From the NCBI GenBank assembly GCA_016462095.1, contig JAEMTW010000008.1, positions 1 to 20,758 of the forward strand: a stretch of DNA of 20,758 bases, in the 5' to 3' direction. The notes beneath the pieces were generated by a model. It was not told where the DNA came from and searched no databases. It worked only from the letters and a program-made list of their open reading frames with translations. Positions 1 through 7,678 of the stretch are shown here, in pieces; within the stretch, counting starts at the first letter, position 1; every line of letters begins with the position of its first letter. A program made the position numbers and the translations under genes. Source of the stretch: Thermoleophilia bacterium. GTDB taxonomy: Bacteria > Actinomycetota > Thermoleophilia > Gaiellales > F1-60-MAGs149.

Positions 1-1
1 C

Positions 2-1357
2 GACCTGCGCTTTCGATACCGCACCGATGCCGCGTGGTCGGTCGCTGGTGCGAGCCTCCAGGTCGAGCCGGGCGAGATCGTGCTGCTCGAAGGCGAGTCG
101 GGCAGCGGCAAGTCGACGCTCTTGCGGGTGCTCGCAGGTTTGGCCCCCGCCTTTCATGGCGGTGAGGCGGCCGGTGAAGGCCTGATCTCCGGCGTCGACC
201 TCCGCACCGCACAACCCGCCGAGATTGCACAGCGCGCAGGCTTTCTCTTCCAAGACCCCGAGACACAGGTCGTGATGGCCGAGCCCCTGCGCGATGTGGC
301 CTTTAGCCTGCAATGCCACGGGGCGCCGGCCGAGACGATCCTCGCCTCTGCCCGAACCGCGCTCGAGCGCATCAGTGCCGACCACCTGATCGGCCGCCGC
401 ATCGACCAGCTGTCTGCGGGCGAGCGTCAACGCGTGGCCCTTGCCGCCGTGCTCGCGCCCGAGCCCTCCGTGCTGCTGCTCGACGAGCCGACGGCACAGC
501 TCGATGACGACACGGCCTGCGAGCTCGTTGGCGAGCTGCGCCGCCTCGCCGACCTCGGCCTCGCGATCGTGATCGCCGAGCACCGCCACGATCGCGTCGG
601 CCATCTGACCGATCGCGTGATCGGCCTACGCCATGGTTTTCTCGTGTCGCCGAAGGCAACGGTTCCGCTGACGCCTTTGATATCAACGCCCGCTTCGACG
701 GGACCCCCGCTCGTGACGCTCGACAGCCTCACTGCTCAGCGTGGCGACCGCATCGTCGTCCGCCACGCCTCTGCCTCCCTGCAACCGGGGCAGGTGGCCG
801 CTCTGCTCGGCGCCAACGGTGGTGGCAAGAGCACGCTGCTCCGCACGCTCGCTGGGCTCGAGCCAACCCCTAGCGGTCGCCTGGTCGTCGACAGCCGCGA
901 TCTCACTGCAGCGGGTGCCGAGTCGCGCGTGCCGCTCGTCGCCTTCGTGCCCCAAGACCCAGGCCGCACGCTGCTCTGCGACACCGTGCGCGACGAGGTC
1001 CTGCTCGGGCCACGCACGCTCGGGTGCGACCTGGCTGTCGCCGAGCAGATGCTTGCTGCTCTCGACCTTGTCCACCTCGCGGATCATAATCCGCGGGATT
1101 GCTCTGTCGGTGAGCGAGAGCGGGTCGCCATTGCGGCGGCCTTCGCGCTCTCTCCCCAGCTGCTCCTGCTGGATGAGCCCACGCGTGGGATGGACCTCGC
1201 GCATCGCGCCACGCTGGTGCGGCTCGTGCGCGAGCACGCGGCACGAGGTGGCTGTGCAATCGTCGCCACCCACGACCTCGACCTCGCTCGCGCCTGCGCA
1301 GATTGCCGCTGGCTGCTCGTGGATGGCCAGCTTGAGACGGCCGGGGAGACGCCATGA
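2..1357 (+). CDS. Fused double ABC ATPase of an ECF-type transporter (5' partial)
   Basis: The frame is open to the left edge, so the start lies outside the window; an internal GTG at 80 is too late because it would cut off the strand before Walker A. The 452 visible residues hold two complete nucleotide-binding domains in one chain. Domain 1 has Walker A GESGSGKST (nt 92-118), Q-loop FQDPETQ, signature LSAGE, Walker B VLLLDE and an H-loop His in IAEHRHD. Domain 2 has Walker A GANGGGKST (nt 809-835), Q-loop PQDPGRT, a degenerate signature CSVGE, Walker B LLLLDE and VATHD. The fused EcfA-EcfA' layout and the S component that follows (ATGA overlap) indicate the cytoplasmic motor of a vitamin or metal ECF importer. 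No EcfT is in view; it may lie upstream. A SD-like GGGGAG near the 3' end serves the next gene. The family is clear; the substrate is not readable from this protein. Confidence 0.9.
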   Translation, partial: DLRFRYRTDAAWSVAGASLQVEPGEIVLLEGESGSGKSTLLRVLAGLAPAFHGGEAAGEGLISGVDLRTAQPAEIAQRAGFLFQDPETQVVMAEPLRDVAFSLQCHGAPAETILASARTALERISADHLIGRRIDQLSAGERQRVALAAVLAPEPSVLLLDEPTAQLDDDTACELVGELRRLADLGLAIVIAEHRHDRVGHLTDRVIGLRHGFLVSPKATVPLTPLISTPASTGPPLVTLDSLTAQRGDRIVVRHASASLQPGQVAALLGANGGGKSTLLRTLAGLEPTPSGRLVVDSRDLTAAGAESRVPLVAFVPQDPGRTLLCDTVRDEVLLGPRTLGCDLAVAEQMLAALDLVHLADHNPRDCSVGERERVAIAAAFALSPQLLLLDEPTRGMDLAHRATLVRLVREHAARGGCAIVATHDLDLARACADCRWLLVDGQLETAGETP

Positions 1358-1977
1358 GCATCAGTGCCATCGTCTCCCTCGGCGGACTGCTCGTACTGCT
1401 GCTCGGGCTGGTCTTCTACGAGCGCGGTCGTGGTGGTGCACGCGAACTAGGGCTCGTGGCCGTGTTGATTGCCGCAGCGACGGCTGGTCGCATTGCCTTC
1501 GCAGCAATCCCCAGCGCCCAGCCGGTGACGGCGATCGCAATCGTGGCCGGTGTTGCGCTCGGCCCCCGTGCCGGAGCAGCGGTTGGCGCTGGCGCGGCGC
1601 TCCTCTCGAACACGTTTCTTGGTCAGGGCCCGTGGACGCCTTGGCAGATGCTGTTTTGGGGCCTAGCCGGAGCCAGTGGCGGCTTGCTCGCGCCCGCCCT
1701 GCGCCGCAGCCGCTGGGCACTGATGCTGCTCGGGGCGATCTGGGGGCTCGTCTTCGGTGCGGGCATGGACATCTGGCAGCTAGCCTCGTTTGGACCCGCA
1801 CTGACGTTGTCTGCATTCATCGCCGTCCACGCCCGAGCAGTACCGTTTGACATCGTGCACGCCACAACCAACGTGATCCTGCTCGGCGTCGCCGGCCTCC
1901 CCCTGATCGGGCTCTTGGAACGCAGCGCCCAACGCGTGCGCGGGCGCTGGCTCAGTCCAGAGGAGGCTAACCGTTGA
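1354..1977 (+). CDS. ECF transporter S component (substrate-binding membrane subunit)
   Basis: This 207-residue, strongly hydrophobic protein has about six membrane segments, starting near residues 4-22, 34-52, 57-75, 80-95, 104-142 and 168-187. The stretch around residues 46-100 (GRIAFAAIPSAQPVTAIAI, then a Gly/Ala-rich helix, then GQGPWTPWQM) resembles S components annotated as general energy-coupling substrate-specific subunits, including groups linked to cobalamin. It should bind the substrate in the membrane and dock on EcfT driven by the upstream ATPase. ATG at 1354 overlaps the ATPase stop (ATGA) and follows GGGGAG with a 5-nt gap, so translation is probably coupled. The substrate is inferred only from the next gene (secreted alpha/alpha-toroid); cobalamin or another corrinoid is the leading guess. 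No riboswitch is visible, since the operon leader is outside the window. Confidence 0.8.
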   Translation: MSISAIVSLGGLLVLLLGLVFYERGRGGARELGLVAVLIAAATAGRIAFAAIPSAQPVTAIAIVAGVALGPRAGAAVGAGAALLSNTFLGQGPWTPWQMLFWGLAGASGGLLAPALRRSRWALMLLGAIWGLVFGAGMDIWQLASFGPALTLSAFIAVHARAVPFDIVHATTNVILLGVAGLPLIGLLERSAQRVRGRWLSPEEANR

Positions 1978-2825
1978 TTCGCGCGCTCGTGATTGCCCTC
2001 GTCGGCCTGATGGCCCTAGGCGCCTCTGCCTCGGCCGCAGACCTATCGAGCACTGGAGCCTTCTTGGCAAAGAGCCTCGATGCCAATGGTTGCGCGCGCG
2101 AAGCGGGCGGCGTCCCCAGCGTTCAGCTGACCTCCTGGGTCACCCTCGGGCTCGTCGCCAGTGGCCGCTCCAGTGGGGCAGCAGCATCCTGCATCGAGCG
2201 GCACTCCAGGGCCCTCACCACCACCACCGACATCGAGCTCGCCGTCCTTGCTCTTGCTGCTGCCGGGCGCAATCCGGGCAATGCCGGCGGCCGTAATCTC
2301 GTTCAGGCTATTCAGGGTTCGCTCAAGAATGGTCGGATTGGCACCCTTGTCGCCTCCAACCAGTTTGGGATTCTTGCCCTCAGGGGCGCCGGCGCGACGA
2401 TCCCCGCCGCTGCCAAGCGCACGCTGCTCGCAGACCAGAATCGCGACGGCAGCTGGCCCGTCTCGCGCGGTGGCGATGGTGATTCGAATTTGACGGCCTC
2501 AGGCATCATGGCTGCGGTCGCAGCCGGCATAGCGCCAAACAGCACCGTGATCGTGCGCGCCGTAGCGTCCCTCAAGCGGTTTCGTAGCCAAGGCGGCTAC
2601 GCGCTGACCGTTGGCTCGCCACCGGATGCGCAATCGACGGCCTGGATCCTGCAAGGGCTGGCCGCCGCTGGTAAGAGCGATCCTGCCGCCGAGGCGTATC
2701 TCGCCTCGCTGCAACGGTCGAACGGTACCTTCGCCTACCAGCGTGGGCTCGCCATTACGCCCGTCTGGGTGACGGCCCAGGCAGCGCTCGGGCTTACACG
2801 CCGGCCATTTCCACTACGACCCTGA
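1974..2825 (+). CDS. Secreted prenyltransferase/squalene-cyclase-repeat (alpha/alpha-toroid) protein
   Basis: This 283-residue protein begins with a clear signal peptide (charged start, hydrophobic core at 3-16, A-X-A site near 19-21). The mature part contains repeated helical units with QW-like turns, for example DQNRDGSWPV near 153, GGYALTVGSPPDAQSTAW near 207 and NGTFAYQRGLAITPVW near 250. This is the alpha/alpha-barrel repeat of prenyltransferases, terpene cyclases and the N-terminal domain of cobalamin carriers. At 283 residues it is far shorter than a squalene cyclase, and I see no DXDD-type catalytic motif, so a binding role is likelier than catalysis. The TTG start at 1974 overlaps the S-component stop (TTGA) and follows a strong AGAGGAGG Shine-Dalgarno. 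Co-translation with an ECF S component suggests an extracytoplasmic ligand-capture partner. No membrane anchor or sorting motif is visible at the C-terminus. Confidence 0.75.
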   Translation: MIRALVIALVGLMALGASASAADLSSTGAFLAKSLDANGCAREAGGVPSVQLTSWVTLGLVASGRSSGAAASCIERHSRALTTTTDIELAVLALAAAGRNPGNAGGRNLVQAIQGSLKNGRIGTLVASNQFGILALRGAGATIPAAAKRTLLADQNRDGSWPVSRGGDGDSNLTASGIMAAVAAGIAPNSTVIVRAVASLKRFRSQGGYALTVGSPPDAQSTAWILQGLAAAGKSDPAAEAYLASLQRSNGTFAYQRGLAITPVWVTAQAALGLTRRPFPLRP

Positions 2826-2835
2826 TTTCAAGGCG

Positions 2836-2870
2836 GATGTCACAAAGGGGTCAGACCCCTTTGTGACATC
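2836..2870. repeat. 35-bp perfect palindrome, REP-like, copy 1 of family 1
   Basis: Two perfect 17-nt arms (left arm GATGTCACAAAGGGGTC) flank a single central A. It lies 10 nt after the stop of the toroid gene, in the gap between convergent operons. It may fold in RNA and act as a bidirectional transcription end, but no T-run follows, so a classical intrinsic terminator is not proven. The GGGGTC/GACCCC core resembles dispersed palindromes often seen with REP-associated tyrosine transposases; no such gene is in this window. Confidence 0.85.
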
Positions 2871-2901
2871 TTCCCGATCCAGTCGCCAGGGACATTTGAT
2901 C

Positions 2902-2936
2902 GATGTCACATAGGGGTCTGACCCCTTTGTGACATT
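2902..2936. repeat. 35-bp palindrome, REP-like, copy 2 of family 1
   Basis: This is a near-copy of the palindrome 31 nt upstream, with central T instead of A and two arm mismatches (GATGTCACATAGGGGTC against an arm ending in CATT). It ends 3 nt from the accA stop codon. The two copies form a close pair, as in bacterial interspersed mosaic elements, and together occupy most of the 114-nt gap. Confidence 0.8.
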
Positions 2937-2939
2937 CGC

Positions 2940-3824
2940 CTAGAAGTCTTGGTTGGTCGGCTCGTCGGCCACGCCCCACACGCCCATCGCGCGGAACTTG
3001 GCGCGGCGCATTGCGCGGCGCTGGGCCGGTGGGATCGCCTCGGCCTCGGCCAGCGATTGCCGCAACGCCGTGTCGAGCAGGCGCGCAGAGGCATCGAGAT
3101 CGGCATGGGCGCCACCACTAGGTTCGTCGACGATCGTGTCGATCACACCGAGATCGAGGCAGGCACGAGCCGTCGGGCGAAACGCGAAGGCCGCCTTCTT
3201 GGCCTGGCCGGCATCCTTCCAGAGAATCGCGGCACAGCCCTCGGGCGAAATCACCGAGTAGATCGCGTTCTCCTGCATCTGCACGCGATCGGCCACCGCA
3301 ATCGCCAGGGCACCACCCGAGCCACCCTCGCCGATCACCGTTGCCACAATCGGAACGCTGGCCTGACAGAACGCGAGCACGGAGCGGGCGATCATCCCGG
3401 CCTGCCCACGCTCCTCGGCCTTGACGCCAGGATAGGCACCCGGCGTGTCGACGAACGTCAGGATCGGATAGCCAAAGCGCTCGGCCAGCTCGACAGCACG
3501 AATCGCCTTGCGATACCCCTCAGGGTGCGGCATGCCAAACATGCGCCGCGTGCGCTCGGCCAGATCGCGGCCCTTCTGATGCCCGATCGCCACCACCGTC
3601 TGGCCGTGGTACCGCGCCAGCATTGTGATCAGCGCCTCGTCATCGGAGAAGGCGCGATCGCCACGCAGCTCGAAGGCGTCGCTAAACAGCCGCTCGACGT
3701 AATCGAGCGTGTACGGGCGGTCCGGATGGCGCGCGAGCTGGACCGCATCCCAAATCTGCGACTCCTCCGCACGTGCCTCGAAGCGCTTCCGCAGGCGGCG
3801 AACTTCGTCGGAGACCCTAACCAC
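2940..3824 (-). CDS. accA: Acetyl-CoA carboxylase carboxyltransferase subunit alpha
   Basis: AccA pairs with AccD to move the carboxyl group from carboxybiotin on AccB to acetyl-CoA, giving malonyl-CoA. The 294-residue product shows the family landmarks: ARHPDRPYTLDY (31-42), GHQKGRD (81-87), FGMPHPEGYRKA (96-107), FVDTPGAYPG (124-133), the oxyanion glycines VIGEGGSGGALA (163-174) and YSVISPEGCAAILW (189-202). I chose GTG at 3824 because it overlaps the accD stop (GTGGTTAG) and starts just before the conserved DEVRRLRKRF helix. The frame stays open further upstream, but that part is accD read out of frame. The protein is about 25 residues shorter than E. coli AccA at the N-terminus. It is the last gene of the fab-acc operon. 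Confidence 0.95.
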   Translation of the reverse strand: MVRVSDEVRRLRKRFEARAEESQIWDAVQLARHPDRPYTLDYVERLFSDAFELRGDRAFSDDEALITMLARYHGQTVVAIGHQKGRDLAERTRRMFGMPHPEGYRKAIRAVELAERFGYPILTFVDTPGAYPGVKAEERGQAGMIARSVLAFCQASVPIVATVIGEGGSGGALAIAVADRVQMQENAIYSVISPEGCAAILWKDAGQAKKAAFAFRPTARACLDLGVIDTIVDEPSGGAHADLDASARLLDTALRQSLAEAEAIPPAQRRAMRRAKFRAMGVWGVADEPTNQDF

Positions 3825-4758
3825 GCTTTCGCCCCAGTCCAAACATGCCAAGCACGCGATCGACGGGGTTCTCATCCGAACCCGTCTGCGGGAGTGGCTC
3901 GTTGTCGCCCGTCGGCTCGTCCTCGGCAGGCGAGAACAGCACCAGCAGCTTGGCCAGCTCGCCACGCAACTCGCGGCGCGGCACGACCGCATCCAATTGG
4001 CCGAGGCGGAGGTTCGACTCGGAACGACCAAAATCGGGAGCGGTCTTCTCGCCCGTCGTCTGCTCGACCACGCGCGGGCCAGCGAACGACAGCAGTGCAC
4101 CAGGCTCCGCAACCACCACGTCGCCGAGCGACGCGAACGACGCAATCACACCGCCGGTCGTCGGGTGGGCCAGCACCGAGATATACGGCACGCCAATCTC
4201 CCGCAAGCTGTCAACCGCACCGACCGTCTTGGCCATCTGCATCAACGCGAGAATGTTCTCCTGCATGCGTGCACCACCCGAGGCCGTGACGCTGATCAAC
4301 GGGATGCGGCGAGCCACGGCGAGGTCGGCAGCGAGGCAGAAACGCTCGCCCATCACGCTCCCCATCGAGCCGCCCATAAAGGCAAAGTCCATCACGGCAA
4401 CGGCAGCAGGGCGCCCAACAATCTTGCCGCTACCCGCCACCAAAGAGTCGCCGAGCCCCGTTGCCAGCTCGGCATCGAGGAGACGATCGGTGTACGGCTT
4501 GAGGTCGACGAAGGCGAGGGGGTCAGCCGCACGCAGCTCGCTGCCAATTTCGACAAACGAGCCGGGGTCGAGCATCTGCTCGATGCGCTCCATCGCGCCA
4601 ACGGCAAAGTGATGTCCACACTGGGCACAGACGCGCAGGGAATGACGCAACTCGTCGTCCCGAAAATGGGACCGGCAGCTAGGACAGGTATTCGGATGGC
4701 GGCGGCCGCCACCCTCATCGCCCGCGGTCCGCTCGACGTTGACCTCGATCGGCGTCAC
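3817..4758 (-). CDS. accD: Acetyl-CoA carboxylase carboxyltransferase subunit beta
   Basis: This 313-residue protein starts with the AccD zinc ribbon (Cys25, Cys28, Cys44, Cys47 in CPSC and CAQC), then a crotonase-fold carboxyltransferase domain with MDFAFMGGSMGSVMGE near 122-137, SGGARMQE near 159-166 and HPTTGGV near 197-203. It forms the A2B2 carboxyltransferase with AccA, encoded next. The C-terminal 45 residues (about 268-313) are a low-complexity acidic stretch ending in a basic GLGRKRG. The GTG start at 4758 overlaps the fabF stop (GTGA) and is preceded by AAGGAG, which supports translational coupling. Separate AccA and AccD chains are notable, since many actinobacteria use fused acyl-CoA carboxylase beta chains for this step. 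Confidence 0.96.
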   Translation of the reverse strand: MTPIEVNVERTAGDEGGGRRHPNTCPSCRSHFRDDELRHSLRVCAQCGHHFAVGAMERIEQMLDPGSFVEIGSELRAADPLAFVDLKPYTDRLLDAELATGLGDSLVAGSGKIVGRPAAVAVMDFAFMGGSMGSVMGERFCLAADLAVARRIPLISVTASGGARMQENILALMQMAKTVGAVDSLREIGVPYISVLAHPTTGGVIASFASLGDVVVAEPGALLSFAGPRVVEQTTGEKTAPDFGRSESNLRLGQLDAVVPRRELRGELAKLLVLFSPAEDEPTGDNEPLPQTGSDENPVDRVLGMFGLGRKRG

Positions 4759-6002
4759 AGGTCGCGCTGCTCCTTGAATCGCTCGATCACGAGCGAGGCG
4801 TTGTGGCCGCCGAAACCAAAGCCGTTCGACAGCGCGATATCGGTCGTCTGCTCGCGCATCACATTCGGAACATAATCCAGATCGCAGTTCGGGTCGGCGT
4901 GGTGCAGATTGATCGTCGGCGGCAGGTACCCACCCTGGATCGCTAGGACGCAGATCGCAGCCTCGGTCGCACCCGTCGCGCCAAGTAGATGACCCGTCAT
5001 CGACTTCGTCGACGAGACGGGGATCTCGGACGCACGCTCACCAAAGACTTTCTTGAGCACGCGCGTCTCGGCGGCGTCGCCAACCGGTGTCGACGTGCCA
5101 TGGGCGTTGATGTACTGAATGTCATCGATCGTCCGGCCCGCATCGGCGATCGCGTTGCGCAGAGCACGGGCTGGGTTCTCGCCCGTCGGATCTGGCTCGG
5201 TGACGTTGTGGGCGTCGGACGACAGGCCGTAGCCCGTCACCTCGGCCAAGATCGTGGCGCCGCGGCTCAAGGCGTGCTCGAGCTCCTCCAGCACCAAGAC
5301 CGTCGAACCCTCGCCCAGCACGATGCCATCGCGCGTTGCGTCGAACGGGCGACTCGCGCCCTCGGGATCGTCGTTGCGCGTCGAGCAGGCGCGGATGCCG
5401 TGGAAACCACCGACACCAACGGGCGTCAAGCCACACTCAGAGCCGCCAGCCAACATCGCGTCGGCCATCCCCGCGCGGATGTACATCACCGCGTCGCCAA
5501 TCGCCATCGAAGACGCTGCACAGGCCGTGCTCGAGGCAGCCAAAGGCCCGCGCGTGCCGAACTCCATCGAAACGTAGCCAGCCGCCATGTTCGGAATGAT
5601 GCCCGGCGTCCAAAAGGGCGAAAAGCGCCCAATGCCTCGCTCGAGGTAGTGCTCGTGGGCAGCCTGCTGCATGTCCATGCCGCCAATGCCACTCGCGATC
5701 GAAGCGCCAATCCGATCGCCCTCGGTTGGGATGTCGAGCCCCGAACTCTCAACGGCCTCGCGCGCCGCACCCACAGCAAGATGGATGTAGCGACTCGTAC
5801 GTCGCGCGGCCTTGCGCTCCATCACGGTCTCGGGATCGAAGCCCTTCACCTCGCACCCAATCTTGACCGGGCTCTCCGAGACATCGAACGACGTAATCGG
5901 CCCACCACCTGGCTTACCCACGCGCAGCGCGGCATCGAACTCGGCGATGCTGTTGCCAATCGGGTTGACAGTCCCCATACCGGTGATGACCACGCGTCGC
6001 AT
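4755..6002 (-). CDS. fabF: Beta-ketoacyl-ACP synthase II
   Basis: This 415-residue condensing enzyme elongates acyl chains with malonyl-ACP. The catalytic triad is complete: Cys161 in STACAAS, His301 in NAHGTSTPVGD and His338 after Lys333 in STKSMTGHLLGATG. The C-terminal glycine-rich gate NGFGFGGHN (393-401) is intact, and length and opening (RRVVITGMG) are typical for KAS II. ATG at 6002 is preceded by a GGGGAT purine tract, and only 4 nt separate it from the fabG stop. In many bacteria acpP lies exactly between fabG and fabF; here there is no room for it. Confidence 0.96.
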   Translation of the reverse strand: MRRVVITGMGTVNPIGNSIAEFDAALRVGKPGGGPITSFDVSESPVKIGCEVKGFDPETVMERKAARRTSRYIHLAVGAAREAVESSGLDIPTEGDRIGASIASGIGGMDMQQAAHEHYLERGIGRFSPFWTPGIIPNMAAGYVSMEFGTRGPLAASSTACAASSMAIGDAVMYIRAGMADAMLAGGSECGLTPVGVGGFHGIRACSTRNDDPEGASRPFDATRDGIVLGEGSTVLVLEELEHALSRGATILAEVTGYGLSSDAHNVTEPDPTGENPARALRNAIADAGRTIDDIQYINAHGTSTPVGDAAETRVLKKVFGERASEIPVSSTKSMTGHLLGATGATEAAICVLAIQGGYLPPTINLHHADPNCDLDYVPNVMREQTTDIALSNGFGFGGHNASLVIERFKEQRDL

Positions 6003-6006
6003 CGAA

Positions 6007-6762
6007 CTACATCCCCAGCCCGCCGTCGACCGACAGGATCGCGCCCGTCACGAAGGCCGCGTCGTCGGACAACAAGAAGCGCACGATGTTGGCGATGTCT
6101 TCGGGCTCACCCAGGCGACCAAGCGGTGTCTGCGCGAGCAAAATACCGCGGATCTCATCGTTGAGCACGTCGGTCAATTCGGTCGAAATGTAGCCCGGCG
6201 CGACGCAGTTGACGCGAATGCCACGCGAGCCAACCTCTTTCGCGAGCGCCTTCGTCAGCGCAATCACGCCACCCTTCGAAGCCGCGTAGTTCGTCTGCCC
6301 CAGGTTGCCGTGGAGGCCAACGACGCTCGACATCGTGACGATGCTGCCGCGCTTCTTACGCAGCATCTTGCGCGACGCAGCGCGCGCGACGTGGAAGGTG
6401 CCACCGAGGTTAACGTCGATTACGCGATCCCAATCCTCGGGCGTAATGCGCGAGATGAGGTTGTCGCGGGTAATACCCGCGTTCGCGACCAGATTCCAAA
6501 GGTCGTCGCCGAAGGCCTCTTCGGTCGCGTCGACCATCGCACCAGCGGCCTCGGGGTCGCTGACGTCGCCATGGATGGCAACCGCCTCGCCTCCCGCTGC
6601 CGTAATCGCAGCGACGACAGCGTCGGCAGCCTCGCGATTAGCGGTGTAGTTGACGCCCACCTTGGCGCCGGCGGCAGCCAATTGCTGCGAAATCGCGGCG
6701 CCAATGCCACGCGACCCACCCGTGACGAGCGTTACGCGTCCTTCAAGCGGTCGTTCAGCCAT
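6007..6762 (-). CDS. fabG: 3-oxoacyl-ACP reductase
   Basis: This 251-residue short-chain dehydrogenase reduces 3-ketoacyl-ACP with NADPH. It shows the dinucleotide-binding TGGSRGIG (14-21), NAG (94-96), catalytic Ser146, Tyr159 and Lys163 (YAASK) and the structural DVNLGGTF stretch, and it ends in DGGLGM. I placed the start at ATG 6762, which has AGGAGGT 9 nt upstream; the frame is open 72 nt further, but that part is the fabD 3' end out of frame. It overlaps fabD by 8 bp (ATGGCTGA). Residue choices after TGGSRGIG and the operon position both support FabG over a generic SDR. Confidence 0.94.
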   Translation of the reverse strand: MAERPLEGRVTLVTGGSRGIGAAISQQLAAAGAKVGVNYTANREAADAVVAAITAAGGEAVAIHGDVSDPEAAGAMVDATEEAFGDDLWNLVANAGITRDNLISRITPEDWDRVIDVNLGGTFHVARAASRKMLRKKRGSIVTMSSVVGLHGNLGQTNYAASKGGVIALTKALAKEVGSRGIRVNCVAPGYISTELTDVLNDEIRGILLAQTPLGRLGEPEDIANIVRFLLSDDAAFVTGAILSVDGGLGM

Positions 6763-7678
6763 GGGGGAGCACCTCCTGTGCCTTGGCGAGCCCTTCGGGA
6801 TCACCGATCGTAACTGTCGTACAACTCCGGTCAATGCGTCGAATCAGACCGGCGAGCACTCCGCCCGGGCCCACCTCGATGAACTCGGTGACACCCTGGC
6901 TGGCAAGCGACTGCACCGCCTGCGTGAAGCGTACCGGGGCTCCGAGTTGCGCCGTGAGGATCTCGACAATTGCCGACTCGTCCTCATCCTGGCAGGTGAC
7001 CGTCGAAAAGAACTTGCTGGTCGGGGCCTGGAACGTCGTCGCCTCGAGCGCGGGCCGTAGATCGTCCGCTGCTGCGGCGGTCAGCGGCGAGTGGAACGCA
7101 CCCGACACCGCTAGCTTGAGCGCGCGTCGCGCGCCGGCCTCAGTCGCAGCCTCGATGAAGGCGTCGACTGCCTCGTGCTCGCCCGACACCACCACCTGTC
7201 CCGGGCAGTTGTAGTTCGCAACCCAGACCCCGTCGATGCCATCGCAAAGCGCTTCGACCTGGGCATCCTCGAGGCCGATCACTGCGGCCATTGCGCCTGG
7301 CGTCCGCACGGCAGCAGCGGCCGTCGCCACGCCACGCGCCTGCGTCAGTCGAATCGCATCGCCCACGCTGAGAATGCCCGAGGCGACCAGCGCCGCATAC
7401 TCGCCGGCCGAGTGCCCGATCGAGACGTCTGCAGAAATCCCGGCCTCGCGAACCGCCGCCAAGCAGGCGAGCGAAGCGGTCGTCAGTGCGGGCTGCGTGA
7501 TCTCGGTCTGATCGAGCAACTCCTTCGGCCCGCTGCGACAGAGCTCGAGCAGGTCCGAGCCGTACGCCGCAGAGGCCTCAGCAAAGACCGCAGCGGCGGC
7601 CGGCGACGCATCAGCGAAGGCGACGCCCATGCCAACAGCCTGCGAGCCCTGTCCTGGAAAGCAAAAAGCGGTTTTCAT
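6755..7678 (-). CDS. fabD: Malonyl-CoA:ACP transacylase
   Basis: This 307-residue enzyme loads malonate onto ACP. The oxyanion motif FPGQGSQ (7-13), nucleophile Ser90 in GHSAGEY, Arg115 in QARG (malonate carboxylate binding) and catalytic His196 in GAFHSPL are all present. The ATG at 7678 overlaps the fabH stop (ATGA) and sits directly before the conserved FCFPGQGSQ; the 35 residues of open frame upstream are fabH read out of frame. Its position between fabH and fabG is the usual fab cluster order. Confidence 0.95.
   Translation of the reverse strand: MKTAFCFPGQGSQAVGMGVAFADASPAAAAVFAEASAAYGSDLLELCRSGPKELLDQTEITQPALTTASLACLAAVREAGISADVSIGHSAGEYAALVASGILSVGDAIRLTQARGVATAAAAVRTPGAMAAVIGLEDAQVEALCDGIDGVWVANYNCPGQVVVSGEHEAVDAFIEAATEAGARRALKLAVSGAFHSPLTAAAADDLRPALEATTFQAPTSKFFSTVTCQDEDESAIVEILTAQLGAPVRFTQAVQSLASQGVTEFIEVGPGGVLAGLIRRIDRSCTTVTIGDPEGLAKAQEVLPHG

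Noticed and set aside
1974..2825. Squalene-hopene or other terpene cyclase
   Set aside because: The protein is far too short and has no DXDD-type catalytic motif; only the repeat fold is shared.
3825..4145. N-terminal extension of accA by 107 codons
   Set aside because: It is the 3' part of accD in another frame, Arg/Ser-rich and unlike AccA; the GTG overlapping the accD stop fits the family start.
2949..4289. A 446-codon plus-strand frame opposite accA and accD
   Set aside because: It is antisense to two motif-complete genes, with shadow-type His/Arg/Ala composition and no domain.
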